From assembly GCA_030532185.1 (NCBI GenBank), contig JAUNLO010000001.1:122865-186864 (forward strand): a stretch of 64,000 nucleotides of DNA. Reading direction: 5' to 3'. The notes beneath the pieces are model-generated. The model was given only the letters and a program-made list of their open reading frames with translations. It did not search any database and had not been told where the DNA came from. Origin of the DNA: Eubacteriales bacterium (lineage in GTDB: Bacteria > Bacillota_A > Clostridia > Saccharofermentanales > DTU023). Below are positions 17,927 through 26,075 of this stretch, piece after piece (position 1 is the stretch's first letter; each line of letters opens with the position of its first letter). Both the position numbers and the translations under genes were made by a program.

Positions 17927-19402
17927 ATGAGTAATCTTCGGGAAAACATCGAATTAAAACTAGTCTCCAAAGCGGTTGATCATACCCTTGACGTCTTGCG
18001 CAAGGATGACCCCCGTCCTAGCCTGCGCAAGCTTCTCCATACCTTCTGGCGGTTCACAGGTGATACCTATCAAGAATCCAGCTACGACAGCCTCAGGGCT
18101 GCCATTGATGACCCCCAAAATGACCGCTGGGTCCGCCTCCTACAAAGGGGAGCCAGGGATATCGACCCTCATATCTTGCATAGCAACTTCATGAATTTTG
18201 GCTATTGGGGGTCCGCCCACGGCATTCAAAAAAATAATCGCCTTAGTGAAGAAAATGCCTGCAATATCCCCAATATTATCCTCTTCGACCCGACAACTGC
18301 CTGCAATATGCAATGTAAGGGTTGCTGGTCTGCCGAATATGGTCATAAGTGGAATATGTCTTATGAAACCATGCAGAAAATTGTACGTGAAGGTATAGAA
18401 GTAGGCTGCTACATTTATTTCATGACGGGTGGCGAACCCCTAGTCCGCAAACAAGAAATTTTAAAACTAGCAGAAGAATTTCCCCAGGCCGCTTTCCATA
18501 TCTACACTAATGCTACCCTCATCGATGAGGCCTTCTGTGAGGAAGTCAAGCGCTTGGGCAATCTCTCCTTCGCAGTTTCTATAGAAGGTTTTGAGGACAT
18601 GAATGACTCACGACGCGGGGAAGGCTCCTACCAGCGTATCATTGAGTCTCTCAAGCTCATGAAGAAGCATAAATTAGGTTATGCCGCCTCGATTTGTTAT
18701 ACCTCAGCCAATTACCGCCTAGTTACCTCCGATGAATTTCTACGTTTCCTCATCGACTTAGGTGTAGTGCATGTCTGGTACTTCCACTACATGCCGGTTG
18801 GAGTTAAAGCAGCACCCGAGCTCATGCCTACGGCAGACCAGCGTGCCTACATGATTAAGCGTATTCGCTACTTACGTAGTCCTGCTTGTGACCTGGATAT
18901 CTTCGTTGCCGATTTCCAGAATGACGGTGAATTTGTAGGAGGCTGCATCGCTGGTGGCCGCAACTACATCCACATCAATGCTAAAGGTGATATCGAACCA
19001 TGTGTCTTTATCCACTACTCCAATTCTAATATAAACGACACTAGCTTGATGGAAGCCATGAAGGCCCCCCTCATGATGGCCTACCATGATAATCAACCCT
19101 TCAACGATAACCATTTCCGCCCCTGCCCCATGCTGGAAAATCCGGAAATACTACCGCGCTTAGTTAAAGAATCAGGGGCCATTTCTACCGACTATGTAGC
19201 CCCGGAAAAACCGGAAGACTTGGCTGCCAAAAGTGCCCCCTATGCGGCCCAATGGGCAGACCGGGCCCATGACTTATGGGAAGAATTTGGCAAGGGGCAA
19301 AATATTGCCCAACGTCCTGACTACGCAGACCTAGTTGAAGAACAAAAACAGCAGCAGGCCGAATTACATGACCAGTTGGTCCAGCTCAATTTACATCCCT
19401 AA
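17927..19402 (+). CDS. Radical SAM protein with SPASM/Twitch-like C-terminus
   Basis: 491 residues. Radical SAM motif CNMQCKGCW (CxxxCxxC) at about residue 125, followed by YFMTGGEPLVRK (SAM-binding GGE) and ISIEGFED-type AVSIEGFEDMND. C-terminal cysteines in EFVGGCIAGGRNY, GDIEPCVFIHY and FRPCPMLENPEIL suggest one auxiliary Fe-S cluster. Similar proteins are widespread in Clostridia, often near a TetR gene, but I know of no assigned reaction. The N-terminal 90 residues are a helical domain outside the SAM core. A strong terminator follows, so it is transcribed alone or with the upstream tetR. No ribosome site is obvious before the ATG. Confidence 0.88.
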   Translation: MSNLRENIELKLVSKAVDHTLDVLRKDDPRPSLRKLLHTFWRFTGDTYQESSYDSLRAAIDDPQNDRWVRLLQRGARDIDPHILHSNFMNFGYWGSAHGIQKNNRLSEENACNIPNIILFDPTTACNMQCKGCWSAEYGHKWNMSYETMQKIVREGIEVGCYIYFMTGGEPLVRKQEILKLAEEFPQAAFHIYTNATLIDEAFCEEVKRLGNLSFAVSIEGFEDMNDSRRGEGSYQRIIESLKLMKKHKLGYAASICYTSANYRLVTSDEFLRFLIDLGVVHVWYFHYMPVGVKAAPELMPTADQRAYMIKRIRYLRSPACDLDIFVADFQNDGEFVGGCIAGGRNYIHINAKGDIEPCVFIHYSNSNINDTSLMEAMKAPLMMAYHDNQPFNDNHFRPCPMLENPEILPRLVKESGAISTDYVAPEKPEDLAAKSAPYAAQWADRAHDLWEEFGKGQNIAQRPDYADLVEEQKQQQAELHDQLVQLNLHP

Positions 19403-19426
19403 TAATTAGCTAACTAAGCCCAAGGC

Positions 19427-19461
19427 AAAGGGGGTGTCTCAAAAAGAGACGCCCTCTTTTT
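19427..19461 (+). terminator. Terminator of the radical SAM gene
   Basis: Stem AAAGGGGGTGTCTC with GAGACGCCCTCTTT (two G-T pairs), loop AAAAA, running into a T tract. Confidence 0.85.
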
Positions 19462-19471
19462 CATTTAAGAT

Positions 19472-19593
19472 GCTCTCCTTAGACCAAGCCAGTGCTCCCC
19501 CTTTGTTGGTGGGTAATTTGAACTTTTGGGCATAACCAAGCACTGGCTCTCCTTAGACCAAACCAGTGCTCGCCCTGTGTTGCTGGGGAATTT
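19472..19593. repeat. Two-copy 48-bp direct repeat upstream of tRNA-Pro
   Basis: 19472-19519 and 19546-19593 are near-identical 48-bp units starting GCTCTCCTTAGACCAA and ending AATTT, offset by 74 bases. Between them AGCACTGGC is the inverse of GCCAGTGCT inside the units, so the unit can also pair as inverted repeats. No ORF explains it. It lies between the radical SAM terminator and the tRNA-Pro promoter. Confidence 0.75.
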
Positions 19594-19636
19594 AATTTTT
19601 CGCTTCAGCCGGAAAGCAATTGTTTTGAAAAAGCAT

Positions 19637-19664
19637 TTGACAGGCGGCTTTTTTTCCTTATAAT
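19637..19664 (+). promoter_or_regulatory. Promoter of tRNA-Pro
   Basis: Consensus TTGACA (19637-19642) and TATAAT (19659-19664) with a 16-base spacer, 13 bases before the tRNA. Confidence 0.88.
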
Positions 19665-19677
19665 GGATAAAGCGTTT

Positions 19678-19753
19678 CGGGGTGTAGCTCAGGTGGTAGA
19701 GTGCTTGCTTGGGGTGCAAGAGGTCGCTAGTTCAAGTCTAGTCACTCCGACCA
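19678..19753 (+). tRNA. tRNA-Pro (GGG anticodon)
   Basis: 76 bases; acceptor CGGGGTG/CACTCCG with one G-T pair, anticodon arm CTTGC-TTGGGGT-GCAAG (anticodon GGG), T-arm with GTTCAAGTC, discriminator A and encoded CCA. Confidence 0.96.
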
Positions 19754-19758
19754 AACGC

Positions 19759-19790
19759 GGGGGTTGCCAGTTGGCAGCCCCCACTTTTTT
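19759..19790 (+). terminator. Hairpin terminator after tRNA-Pro
   Basis: Stem GGGGGTTGCC/GGCAGCCCCC (one G-T pair), loop AGTT, then ACTTTTTT. Confidence 0.85.
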
Positions 19791-19824
19791 ACAAGCCAGC
19801 GTATTTGTCGCTTAGCGAGATGCT

Positions 19825-19899
19825 GCCGAAGTGGCTCAGGGGTAGAGCAATTCACTCGTAATGAATAGGTCGTGGGTTCGATTCCCACCTTCGGCTCCA
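19825..19899 (+). tRNA. tRNA-Thr (CGT anticodon)
   Basis: 75 bases; acceptor GCCGAAG/CTTCGGC, anticodon arm ATTCA-CTCGTAA-TGAAT (anticodon CGT), T-arm GGGTTCGATTCCC, discriminator T and encoded CCA. No good separate promoter is visible in the 34 bases after the tRNA-Pro terminator, so read-through from the tRNA-Pro promoter is likely. Confidence 0.96.
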
Positions 19900-19902
19900 G
19901 AG

Positions 19903-19942
19903 AAAAGCCCTGAAACTAAAACGTTTCGGGGCTTTTGCTTTA
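19903..19942 (+). terminator. Terminator after tRNA-Thr
   Basis: 14-pair stem AAAAGCCCTGAAAC/GTTTCGGGGCTTTT with one G-T pair, followed by a T-rich tail. Confidence 0.88.
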
Positions 19943-20038
19943 TAAAAATATAGGACTTGTAATTAGATTTGTCACTCGTTTTGTCCCCCTGCGATGCTTT
20001 TGCCACAAGTGGGGGTAAAACGGGATTCTGCGTTAGCT

Positions 20039-22861
20039 CTAACCCTCTTGGTCCTCTTGCATATGGCAGTTCTTGTACTTCTTACCTGAACCACACCAGC
20101 AGGGATCATTGCGGCCCGGCAGCAGCTTTTTCACCACAGGTTCCTGCTTAGGTGCACCGGCTTGGGCAGCCTGGGCCGAGCGAGCGGCCATTTGGGCCTT
20201 GGCCTGTTCAACCGCATTGGCCTCACCCTTACGGCCCGAAGAGAGCTCTTTCTGGGGAGTCTGGGTTTTAGCGGCCTCCGGGTCGTAAACTTGAGCCCGC
20301 ATAATCAAACGGATGGAATCCTCCTGGATAGCCCGGTTCATGGCTTCAAACATTTCAAAACCCTCTTTGCGATAGGCCACCAGAGGATCCTGCTGACCAT
20401 AGGCCCGCATGCCAATGGCATCCCGCAAGGCATCCATGGCGTCAATATGGTCCATCCAATGATTATCTACTACCGAGAGCAGGACATAGCGTTCGGCCTC
20501 CCGCAAGTGTTCAGCCGAACCGAAGATCTGGGCGCGGCCCTCTAAGCTTTGACGGGCCTGGGCTTGCAAGTCAGAAATTAGCTGCTGGGCCTGGACACTG
20601 CCTGGCGACTCCAGCTGGGCTAAGATGGGCAAGTCACCTAGGAGGTCAGCCAGACTAGCCCTGAGGGCAGATAAATCCCCGGTCTTCTCTGCCCCGTCTG
20701 CCATAAACATGTTTACCTGGTCGGCAATTAGATTATCTAAGGTCCGCAGATAGTATTCGTGCAGGTCTTTACCTTCTAAGACATCTCGACGTTGACGGTA
20801 AATCAGCTCACGCTGCTGATTCATGACATCGTCATATTGTAAGACAGACCTACGAATAGCAAAGTTCTGGCCCTCGACCTTACGCTGGGCCGATTCTATA
20901 GCCTTGGTCAGCATGCCATGATTGATTTCCAAATCGTCTTGGACCCCTAAGCTCTCAAAAAGACTATGGAGACGTTCACCCCCAAAGAGTCGCAAGAGAT
21001 CATCTTGCAGGGAGAGATAGAATTTACTACTACCCGGGTCTCCCTGCCTTCCCGACCGACCGCGCAGCTGGTTATCGATACGCCGGGATTCATGGCGTTC
21101 TGTACCCATGATACACAGACCACCTGCGGCCTGAACTTGGGCTTTTTCCTTGTCTGTTTCTAGGGCATAGGCCGCTTTCAAGTCCTGGAAATGCTGTCTG
21201 GCCTTAAGGATTTCCTCATCTGTTGTTTCATTGTAGGCATCCGCCTGCTCAATCAATTCTTCTGAGAGGCCTTCCTTGCGCATGGCTTGCTTGGCTAAAT
21301 GCTCTGGGTTGCCCCCTAGCATAATATCCGTACCGCGACCCGCCATATTAGTGGCAATAGTGATAGCACCCAGACGGCCAGCCTGAGAGATAATCTCTGC
21401 CTCTTGGGCATGGTGTTTGGCATTTAGGACATTGTGGGGCAGACCGGCCTTTTTAAAGGCTTGAGAATAATACTCACTCGATTCTACCGAGACTGTACCT
21501 ACCAGGACAGGTTGGCCGGTGGCATGGACTTCAGCTACATCGTGAATTAAACGCTTAAGTTTACCCGCTTTAGTTTTATAGACCGCATCATCCAAATCTT
21601 GCCTCTGTAAAGGTTTATTGGTAGGAATGGTAACCACATCTAGGCGGTAAATAGTCTTGAATTCATCTTCCTCCGTCATGGCTGTACCGGTCATGCCGGA
21701 CAGCTTCTGATACATGCGGAAGTAGTTCTGGAAGGTGATGGTAGCCAGAGTTTTGCTTTCCCGGCGAACATTCACCCCTTCTTTAGCCTCTATGGCCTGG
21801 TGGAGACCGTTACTGTAACGTCTACCCTCCATGAGCCGGCCCGTGAAGTCATCCACAATGACAATTTCGCCATTCTGTACCACATAGTCTTCATCTCGGT
21901 GCATGGTACCGTTGGCTTTGAGAGCATTATTTATATGGTGGTTAATCTGATAGTTACTTTGGTCAGCTAGGTTATCCAGTTTAAAGAAGGCCTCGGCTTT
22001 TTGAATGCCTTTCTTGGTCAAAACAGCCGTTTTAGCTTTTTCATCGACAATGTAGTCGGCATCGCCCTCCAACTCCTCAGATTCTTCATAGGCCATTTTG
22101 GTATCCACCTGGCGGAAAACCTTGACCTTTAAGCGCGAGACAAAGTCTTGGGCATGTTTATAGTTATCCGAGGATTCGGCACCAGAACCTGAAATGATTA
22201 AGGGGGTACGGGCTTCATCGATTAAAATTGAGTCAACCTCGTCTACGATGGCAAAGTTAAGGGGCCTTTGTACCAGCTTGTCCAACTCCGTGACCATGTT
22301 GTCCCGCAGATAGTCGAAGCCAAATTCATTATTAGTGCCGTAAGTCACGTCAGCTGCATAGGAGGCACGACGTTCCGTACTGGACTTACCATGGATAATT
22401 AGTCCTACGTCCAGGCCCAGATAGCGGTAAACCTTGCCCATCCACTCGGAGTCACGCTTGGCCAGATAATCGTTGACCGTAACTACATGGACTCCCTTGC
22501 CGGGCAGGGCATTTAAGTAAACTGGCAAAGTAGCCACCAGGGTCTTACCTTCACCCGTTTTCATCTCTGCTATCCTACCTTGATGGAGGATAATGCCACC
22601 AATCAGCTGGACATCAAAATGCTTCATGCCTAAAACCCGGTTGGAAGCTTCCTTAACGGTAGCAAAGGCTTCCGGCAGCAGATCATCGAGGCCTCTACCC
22701 TGGTCTAGTTCTTGGCGAAAACGGACGGTCTCCGCTTTAAGAGCTTGTTCAGACAGGCCTGCATAATGCTGTTCTAAATTATTGGTAGCTTGAATAAGGG
22801 GTTTAAGTTTTTTTATTTCTCTAGTAGAAGAGGTGCCAAATAAAGTGCGCAATAAGCTCAT
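20039..22861 (-). CDS. secA: Preprotein translocase ATPase SecA
   Basis: 940 residues. N-terminal motor with MKTGEGKTLVATLPVYL (Walker A, about residue 100), DEVDSILIDEARTPLIISG, second nucleotide-binding fold with NMAGRGTDIMLGG, ELRGRSGRQGDPG, and a C-terminal zinc-binding tail NDPCWCGSGKKYKNCHM that contacts SecB or lipids and ribosomes. It drives secreted proteins through SecYEG. AAAGGATGAG precedes the ATG. It lies 48 bases downstream of the TadE-like gene on the same strand, with no terminator seen between them. Confidence 0.98.
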   Translation of the reverse strand: MSLLRTLFGTSSTREIKKLKPLIQATNNLEQHYAGLSEQALKAETVRFRQELDQGRGLDDLLPEAFATVKEASNRVLGMKHFDVQLIGGIILHQGRIAEMKTGEGKTLVATLPVYLNALPGKGVHVVTVNDYLAKRDSEWMGKVYRYLGLDVGLIIHGKSSTERRASYAADVTYGTNNEFGFDYLRDNMVTELDKLVQRPLNFAIVDEVDSILIDEARTPLIISGSGAESSDNYKHAQDFVSRLKVKVFRQVDTKMAYEESEELEGDADYIVDEKAKTAVLTKKGIQKAEAFFKLDNLADQSNYQINHHINNALKANGTMHRDEDYVVQNGEIVIVDDFTGRLMEGRRYSNGLHQAIEAKEGVNVRRESKTLATITFQNYFRMYQKLSGMTGTAMTEEDEFKTIYRLDVVTIPTNKPLQRQDLDDAVYKTKAGKLKRLIHDVAEVHATGQPVLVGTVSVESSEYYSQAFKKAGLPHNVLNAKHHAQEAEIISQAGRLGAITIATNMAGRGTDIMLGGNPEHLAKQAMRKEGLSEELIEQADAYNETTDEEILKARQHFQDLKAAYALETDKEKAQVQAAGGLCIMGTERHESRRIDNQLRGRSGRQGDPGSSKFYLSLQDDLLRLFGGERLHSLFESLGVQDDLEINHGMLTKAIESAQRKVEGQNFAIRRSVLQYDDVMNQQRELIYRQRRDVLEGKDLHEYYLRTLDNLIADQVNMFMADGAEKTGDLSALRASLADLLGDLPILAQLESPGSVQAQQLISDLQAQARQSLEGRAQIFGSAEHLREAERYVLLSVVDNHWMDHIDAMDALRDAIGMRAYGQQDPLVAYRKEGFEMFEAMNRAIQEDSIRLIMRAQVYDPEAAKTQTPQKELSSGRKGEANAVEQAKAQMAARSAQAAQAGAPKQEPVVKKLLPGRNDPCWCGSGKKYKNCHMQEDQEG

Positions 22862-22909
22862 GGTCTCATCCTTTGTTGTTTAAAGCTACATTTATCATAC
22901 CTTATGCCT

Positions 22910-23944
22910 CTAGTTCTGGCTATCATTTTGGGGACTCTCCTCATAGCGGTAGGAATGGCCCAGCCTTTTGACTTCCAGCTGTATACCCTGGTTGAAGGCC
23001 ATATCCTGGAGGCGGTCCCAGAAAGCCGCATCATATTTATCCGGGCTATTTTCAGGAACAATTAAGACTAGGCTTTTACGGGTGATATCTCCGGGTCTAA
23101 TATCTGGTAGAGCGGCAGAATTGCTATGGTGGCTGTGGAAGTCCGCCAGACGGGTAAGGTGACCACGAATTTGCATAAAGGTATAGTCCCGGTCCTGGTA
23201 ACTGGGGGCGGTCAAGTCCATAGATTTAATGGCCTTGGCTGTGCCTTGACGATAATAAGCAATCACCGGGTAGTTTAAGGGTAGATTGGCTCCCTCTCGT
23301 TCGCGGAAGTAGCGTCCCCGACTGAAGTTATCAGCAGACCATATACTGTCCTCCTCCCGCTCCTCTACTTCCTCTTTTGTTTCACCCTGACCCTGGCCCG
23401 GCAAGCGCTGGGACCAGAGGGGAATTAAAGCGGAAAACTCTTCTTGGTAGTCACCTAAGAGGGTGGGAATCGTAAAGTACACCTTGACCCTGAGACTCTT
23501 ACCCCCGCTTCCCCAGTGAAGGTCCAGCTGCCTGTCATGGCGGAGGACAGGGAAACCCCCTCCCCCCGTCTTACGCTCCAACCAATGGTCCAGCCTTCTC
23601 TCCATAAATGGCCCCAAGAAGAGCGAAGAAGCATAGTCGCCAGCCAGCTGCCCCAGCTGAGAACCCTCCTCTCCTTGAATTATGCGGTCCAGAATCTCTT
23701 TGGCCTTGCCGGAACTGCTATCCAGAGCCTGGTCTGCTACGGGGAAGATGACAGCCAATTCTTCTGCTAAGTTCTCAAGGGCATAACGCACACTTAAAGT
23801 CATAAGCTTGGCGTATAAAAGAAACAGCAAGCTGGTCAAAATCAGGAGGCAGGGGGCCAGGACCAGGGCGGCCTCCAAGCTGAGGCCGCCCTGGCTTTTA
23901 GCCGGACGACGCCTTCTCCTAATCAGCGAGATAGGCGTAGTCAT
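22910..23944 (-). CDS. TadE-like membrane-anchored protein of unknown function
   Basis: 344 residues. A basic N-terminus (RRRRRPAKS) is followed by the pilin-like segment GGLSLEAALVLAPCLLIL, one transmembrane helix (about 20-50), and then a large extracytoplasmic region with little recognisable homology. The SLEAALVxP pattern with Glu at position +5 is typical of TadE/TadF-type minor pseudopilins in Firmicutes. The start overlaps the end of the upstream DUF5702-like gene by 26 bases, so the two are translationally coupled. No catalytic motif found. Function is inferred only from architecture. Confidence 0.7.
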   Translation of the reverse strand: MTTPISLIRRRRRPAKSQGGLSLEAALVLAPCLLILTSLLFLLYAKLMTLSVRYALENLAEELAVIFPVADQALDSSSGKAKEILDRIIQGEEGSQLGQLAGDYASSLFLGPFMERRLDHWLERKTGGGGFPVLRHDRQLDLHWGSGGKSLRVKVYFTIPTLLGDYQEEFSALIPLWSQRLPGQGQGETKEEVEEREEDSIWSADNFSRGRYFREREGANLPLNYPVIAYYRQGTAKAIKSMDLTAPSYQDRDYTFMQIRGHLTRLADFHSHHSNSAALPDIRPGDITRKSLVLIVPENSPDKYDAAFWDRLQDMAFNQGIQLEVKRLGHSYRYEESPQNDSQN

Positions 23945-25469
23945 ATTGGACCTCTTCTTGGTTGATTTCTAAACCCACGCGGAGGCTGGTATAAAAGGGG
24001 CCAGGCTCTTGTGCCTTAATCAGGCGGCTGAGGCTGGCTGCCAATTGCTCTGCAGGCTTGGTATACATAAGTAGACGCATATAATCTCGATAGTAAAAAG
24101 AGATATTGTATTGGCCTGACTTATAGCTGGACATGGCTTCTACCGGCCAAAAGGGCAGACCAAATCCTGCCTTAAGGTCCTGATAGTCTTTTTGAGCCAG
24201 CCTCAAGCTATCAGCTGCCTGGATAAAGTATTTCAGAACCTGAGGGGGTATCTGAAGTTCTCCCAAACTGAGCACGGACAGGGCTGAGGACAGGAAGTCT
24301 GCCCAAGCTTGATAATTAACTTGCCGATTAGGGCTGCGCTGGCTGCCTATATATTGCGGTATAAAGCGCATGCCTGTAATCATGGCTCCACAATAGGTAT
24401 CTGCCAGCTTTGGGTTTTGCAAGCCGGAAGCAATCTGTTCCAGCTCTAGAGGCCGTTCCTTAGCTAAGTCCTGCAGGTCTTTACCCTGAGGCGTATACAG
24501 ATGAACCAGGGCCCTGGGTTGACGTTCTAAATTGATGGCAGCTGGGAAATACAGTTGACTATACTCAGCCAGATTCATAGCCTCACTGGTTACCCCCAAA
24601 CCGCGATCCAAGAGACCGTCTAACTTACCTGCCAGATTCTCAATGAAACTTGGATCAAAAGCCGTGTCTTCACTTACCCCCTGGGTACCCATGGCCTCGT
24701 AGACCGGGAGCATGTGGCGGGAGAAATGTCTAAGCAGAGGAGCCAGGCTTTCCAAGCCCGCCGTCATATCCTCTTCCGACCAAACTTCCAGCTGGTCTGG
24801 AGGAGTGGCCAGCTGCCCAGCTTCCTCCGAATCCGCCCCCGTCTCGCCTCTCAGCGCATCAGTAGTAAGCCCTCCGGACTGGCCCTGACTCGGGTCTTCT
24901 TCTGCTCCTTCCGCCGCCAGGTATCCCTTAAGGTCGGCCAGCTGACCCTGACCCTGCTGATAGGCCTGGTAGCTCTGCATCTGCTGGTGTCCCTTTTGTA
25001 TGGTGGCTAAGGCGCTCCCTTGGCTGAGATCCAGCCGAGACTTGGCTGCCAATTGTATACGAGCCACGAGGTCAGCTCCCATGACCACAGGTGCCCGCAG
25101 TTTCATGTAACGGTCTATCTGGTCCTGGAGCTGCCTACCCTCATAGAGGGGGGCGCTGAAGTCTATCTTGATATGTTTTCCCACCAAGTCTGGCAGCTCC
25201 ACCAGGATTGTCTCGCATTCCGCCAAATCTACAGCTTCCGGCTCCACCGCCCAGAGGCCATAGTTTTGCCAGAGGGAGCGGGAATAAGAGGCCAGGGCCA
25301 GTTCTCCTGCAGACTTTAAGTTGCGTACACCGTCATACTCGGCACAACAGCGTTCTGCGTAAGCTATGCCCGCCAGTAAAGCTAAGCAGAGCAAGGGTAG
25401 GAGGAGAGCAAAGAGGAGGGAAACCGAGCCCCTAAGTTTCCTTCTGTCCCTCTTGATAAACAGCAACAT
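23919..25469 (-). CDS. DUF5702/TadG-like membrane-anchored protein
   Basis: 516 residues. Begins with a basic stretch and RGSVSLLFALLLPLLCLALLAGIAYAE, one N-terminal transmembrane helix, then CCAEYDGVRNLKSAGELALASYSRSLWQNYGLW, which matches the DUF5702 pattern of an N-terminal helix followed by an alanine- and tyrosine-rich helical segment. The rest is a long helical extracellular region with a Gly/Gln/Glu linker (about 185-245). AGGAGG sits eight bases before the ATG, inside the preceding gene's end. Related proteins accompany Tad-type pili. No Tad ATPase (TadA) or platform protein (TadB/C) is present nearby. Confidence 0.7.
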   Translation of the reverse strand: MLLFIKRDRRKLRGSVSLLFALLLPLLCLALLAGIAYAERCCAEYDGVRNLKSAGELALASYSRSLWQNYGLWAVEPEAVDLAECETILVELPDLVGKHIKIDFSAPLYEGRQLQDQIDRYMKLRAPVVMGADLVARIQLAAKSRLDLSQGSALATIQKGHQQMQSYQAYQQGQGQLADLKGYLAAEGAEEDPSQGQSGGLTTDALRGETGADSEEAGQLATPPDQLEVWSEEDMTAGLESLAPLLRHFSRHMLPVYEAMGTQGVSEDTAFDPSFIENLAGKLDGLLDRGLGVTSEAMNLAEYSQLYFPAAINLERQPRALVHLYTPQGKDLQDLAKERPLELEQIASGLQNPKLADTYCGAMITGMRFIPQYIGSQRSPNRQVNYQAWADFLSSALSVLSLGELQIPPQVLKYFIQAADSLRLAQKDYQDLKAGFGLPFWPVEAMSSYKSGQYNISFYYRDYMRLLMYTKPAEQLAASLSRLIKAQEPGPFYTSLRVGLEINQEEVQYDYAYLAD

Positions 25470-25470
25470 C

Positions 25471-25962
25471 TTAGGGCCTCCTGCCTAAGCGACCGAAGCT
25501 GTTACTGCGGAGGCTGGAAGGGGGAGGCAGAGTCAGGGGCTGGGAGGCTTCCGGTAAGAGTGGTATGCCCGGCAGGTCGGGCAGGCCCGGATAATCTGGG
25601 GCTCCAGCTAGTTCCGGTAGGGTGTAACCTGGAGGCAGGGGGAGATAGTCCAAGGGCTGTAAGGCCTCACTTTGCCGTCGATTGTTTAATTTACTTAAAT
25701 CCTCTGCTAGCTTGATTGCCTCAATAGACTTCTGGGGATTAGCAGAAACATAGGGCGTATTCTCCGCCTTATTTCTATAGGGATGCTGCTTGCTTTTAAT
25801 TTCATAGAGGTCCTTAGAGCCGACCTGGTAGTCATTTATGACCTTTAGCTGCTGAGCTTCTCCCTTTACAGCTCGTAGAAAGGGCACTTCATAAAGCAAG
25901 ATACTTAGGCTGGACAATAAGGAAACACTGATGACCAGAGCAGCTTCCAGTGAGTTAGACAT
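25471..25962 (-). CDS. Small TadE-like protein with proline-rich C-terminus
   Basis: 163 residues. Starts MSNSLEAALVISVSLLSSLSILLYEVPFL, a single hydrophobic helix with the SLEAALV pseudopilin-like start and almost no leader. Middle part is charged; residues about 105-155 are proline-rich (LPLPPGYTLPEL, LPDLPGIPLLPEA). AGGAGG precedes the ATG by six bases, but the site is within a hairpin (see 25970-26012). First gene of the three-gene TadE/DUF5702 cluster, one base from the next gene. I do not recognise a named family for the full protein. Confidence 0.65.
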   Translation of the reverse strand: MSNSLEAALVISVSLLSSLSILLYEVPFLRAVKGEAQQLKVINDYQVGSKDLYEIKSKQHPYRNKAENTPYVSANPQKSIEAIKLAEDLSKLNNRRQSEALQPLDYLPLPPGYTLPELAGAPDYPGLPDLPGIPLLPEASQPLTLPPPSSLRSNSFGRLGRRP

Positions 25963-25969
25963 AAAAAAC

Positions 25970-26012
25970 CTCCTGCTAGACTAAATCTCACTTACATTAT
26001 GACTAGCAGGAG
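25970..26012 (-). promoter_or_regulatory. Leader hairpin covering the ribosome site of the TadE-like cluster
   Basis: Perfect inverted repeat CTCCTGCTAG (26003-26012 read on the minus strand) and CTAGCAGGAG (25970-25979), 23-base loop, followed by GTTTTTTATG. The right arm contains the Shine-Dalgarno of the first TadE-like gene, and the T6 run abuts the start codon. It could act as a terminator/attenuator or block translation. Confidence 0.55.
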
Positions 26013-26075
26013 CTGGGAAAATTTAAGAAGAGTTAGACAAGAGGCGACAAAAAGCGTCAATGTCTAAGCCAGGGC

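Noticed and set aside
19472..19593. Possible CRISPR array
   Set aside because: Only two units with a single 26-base gap and no cas genes in the window.
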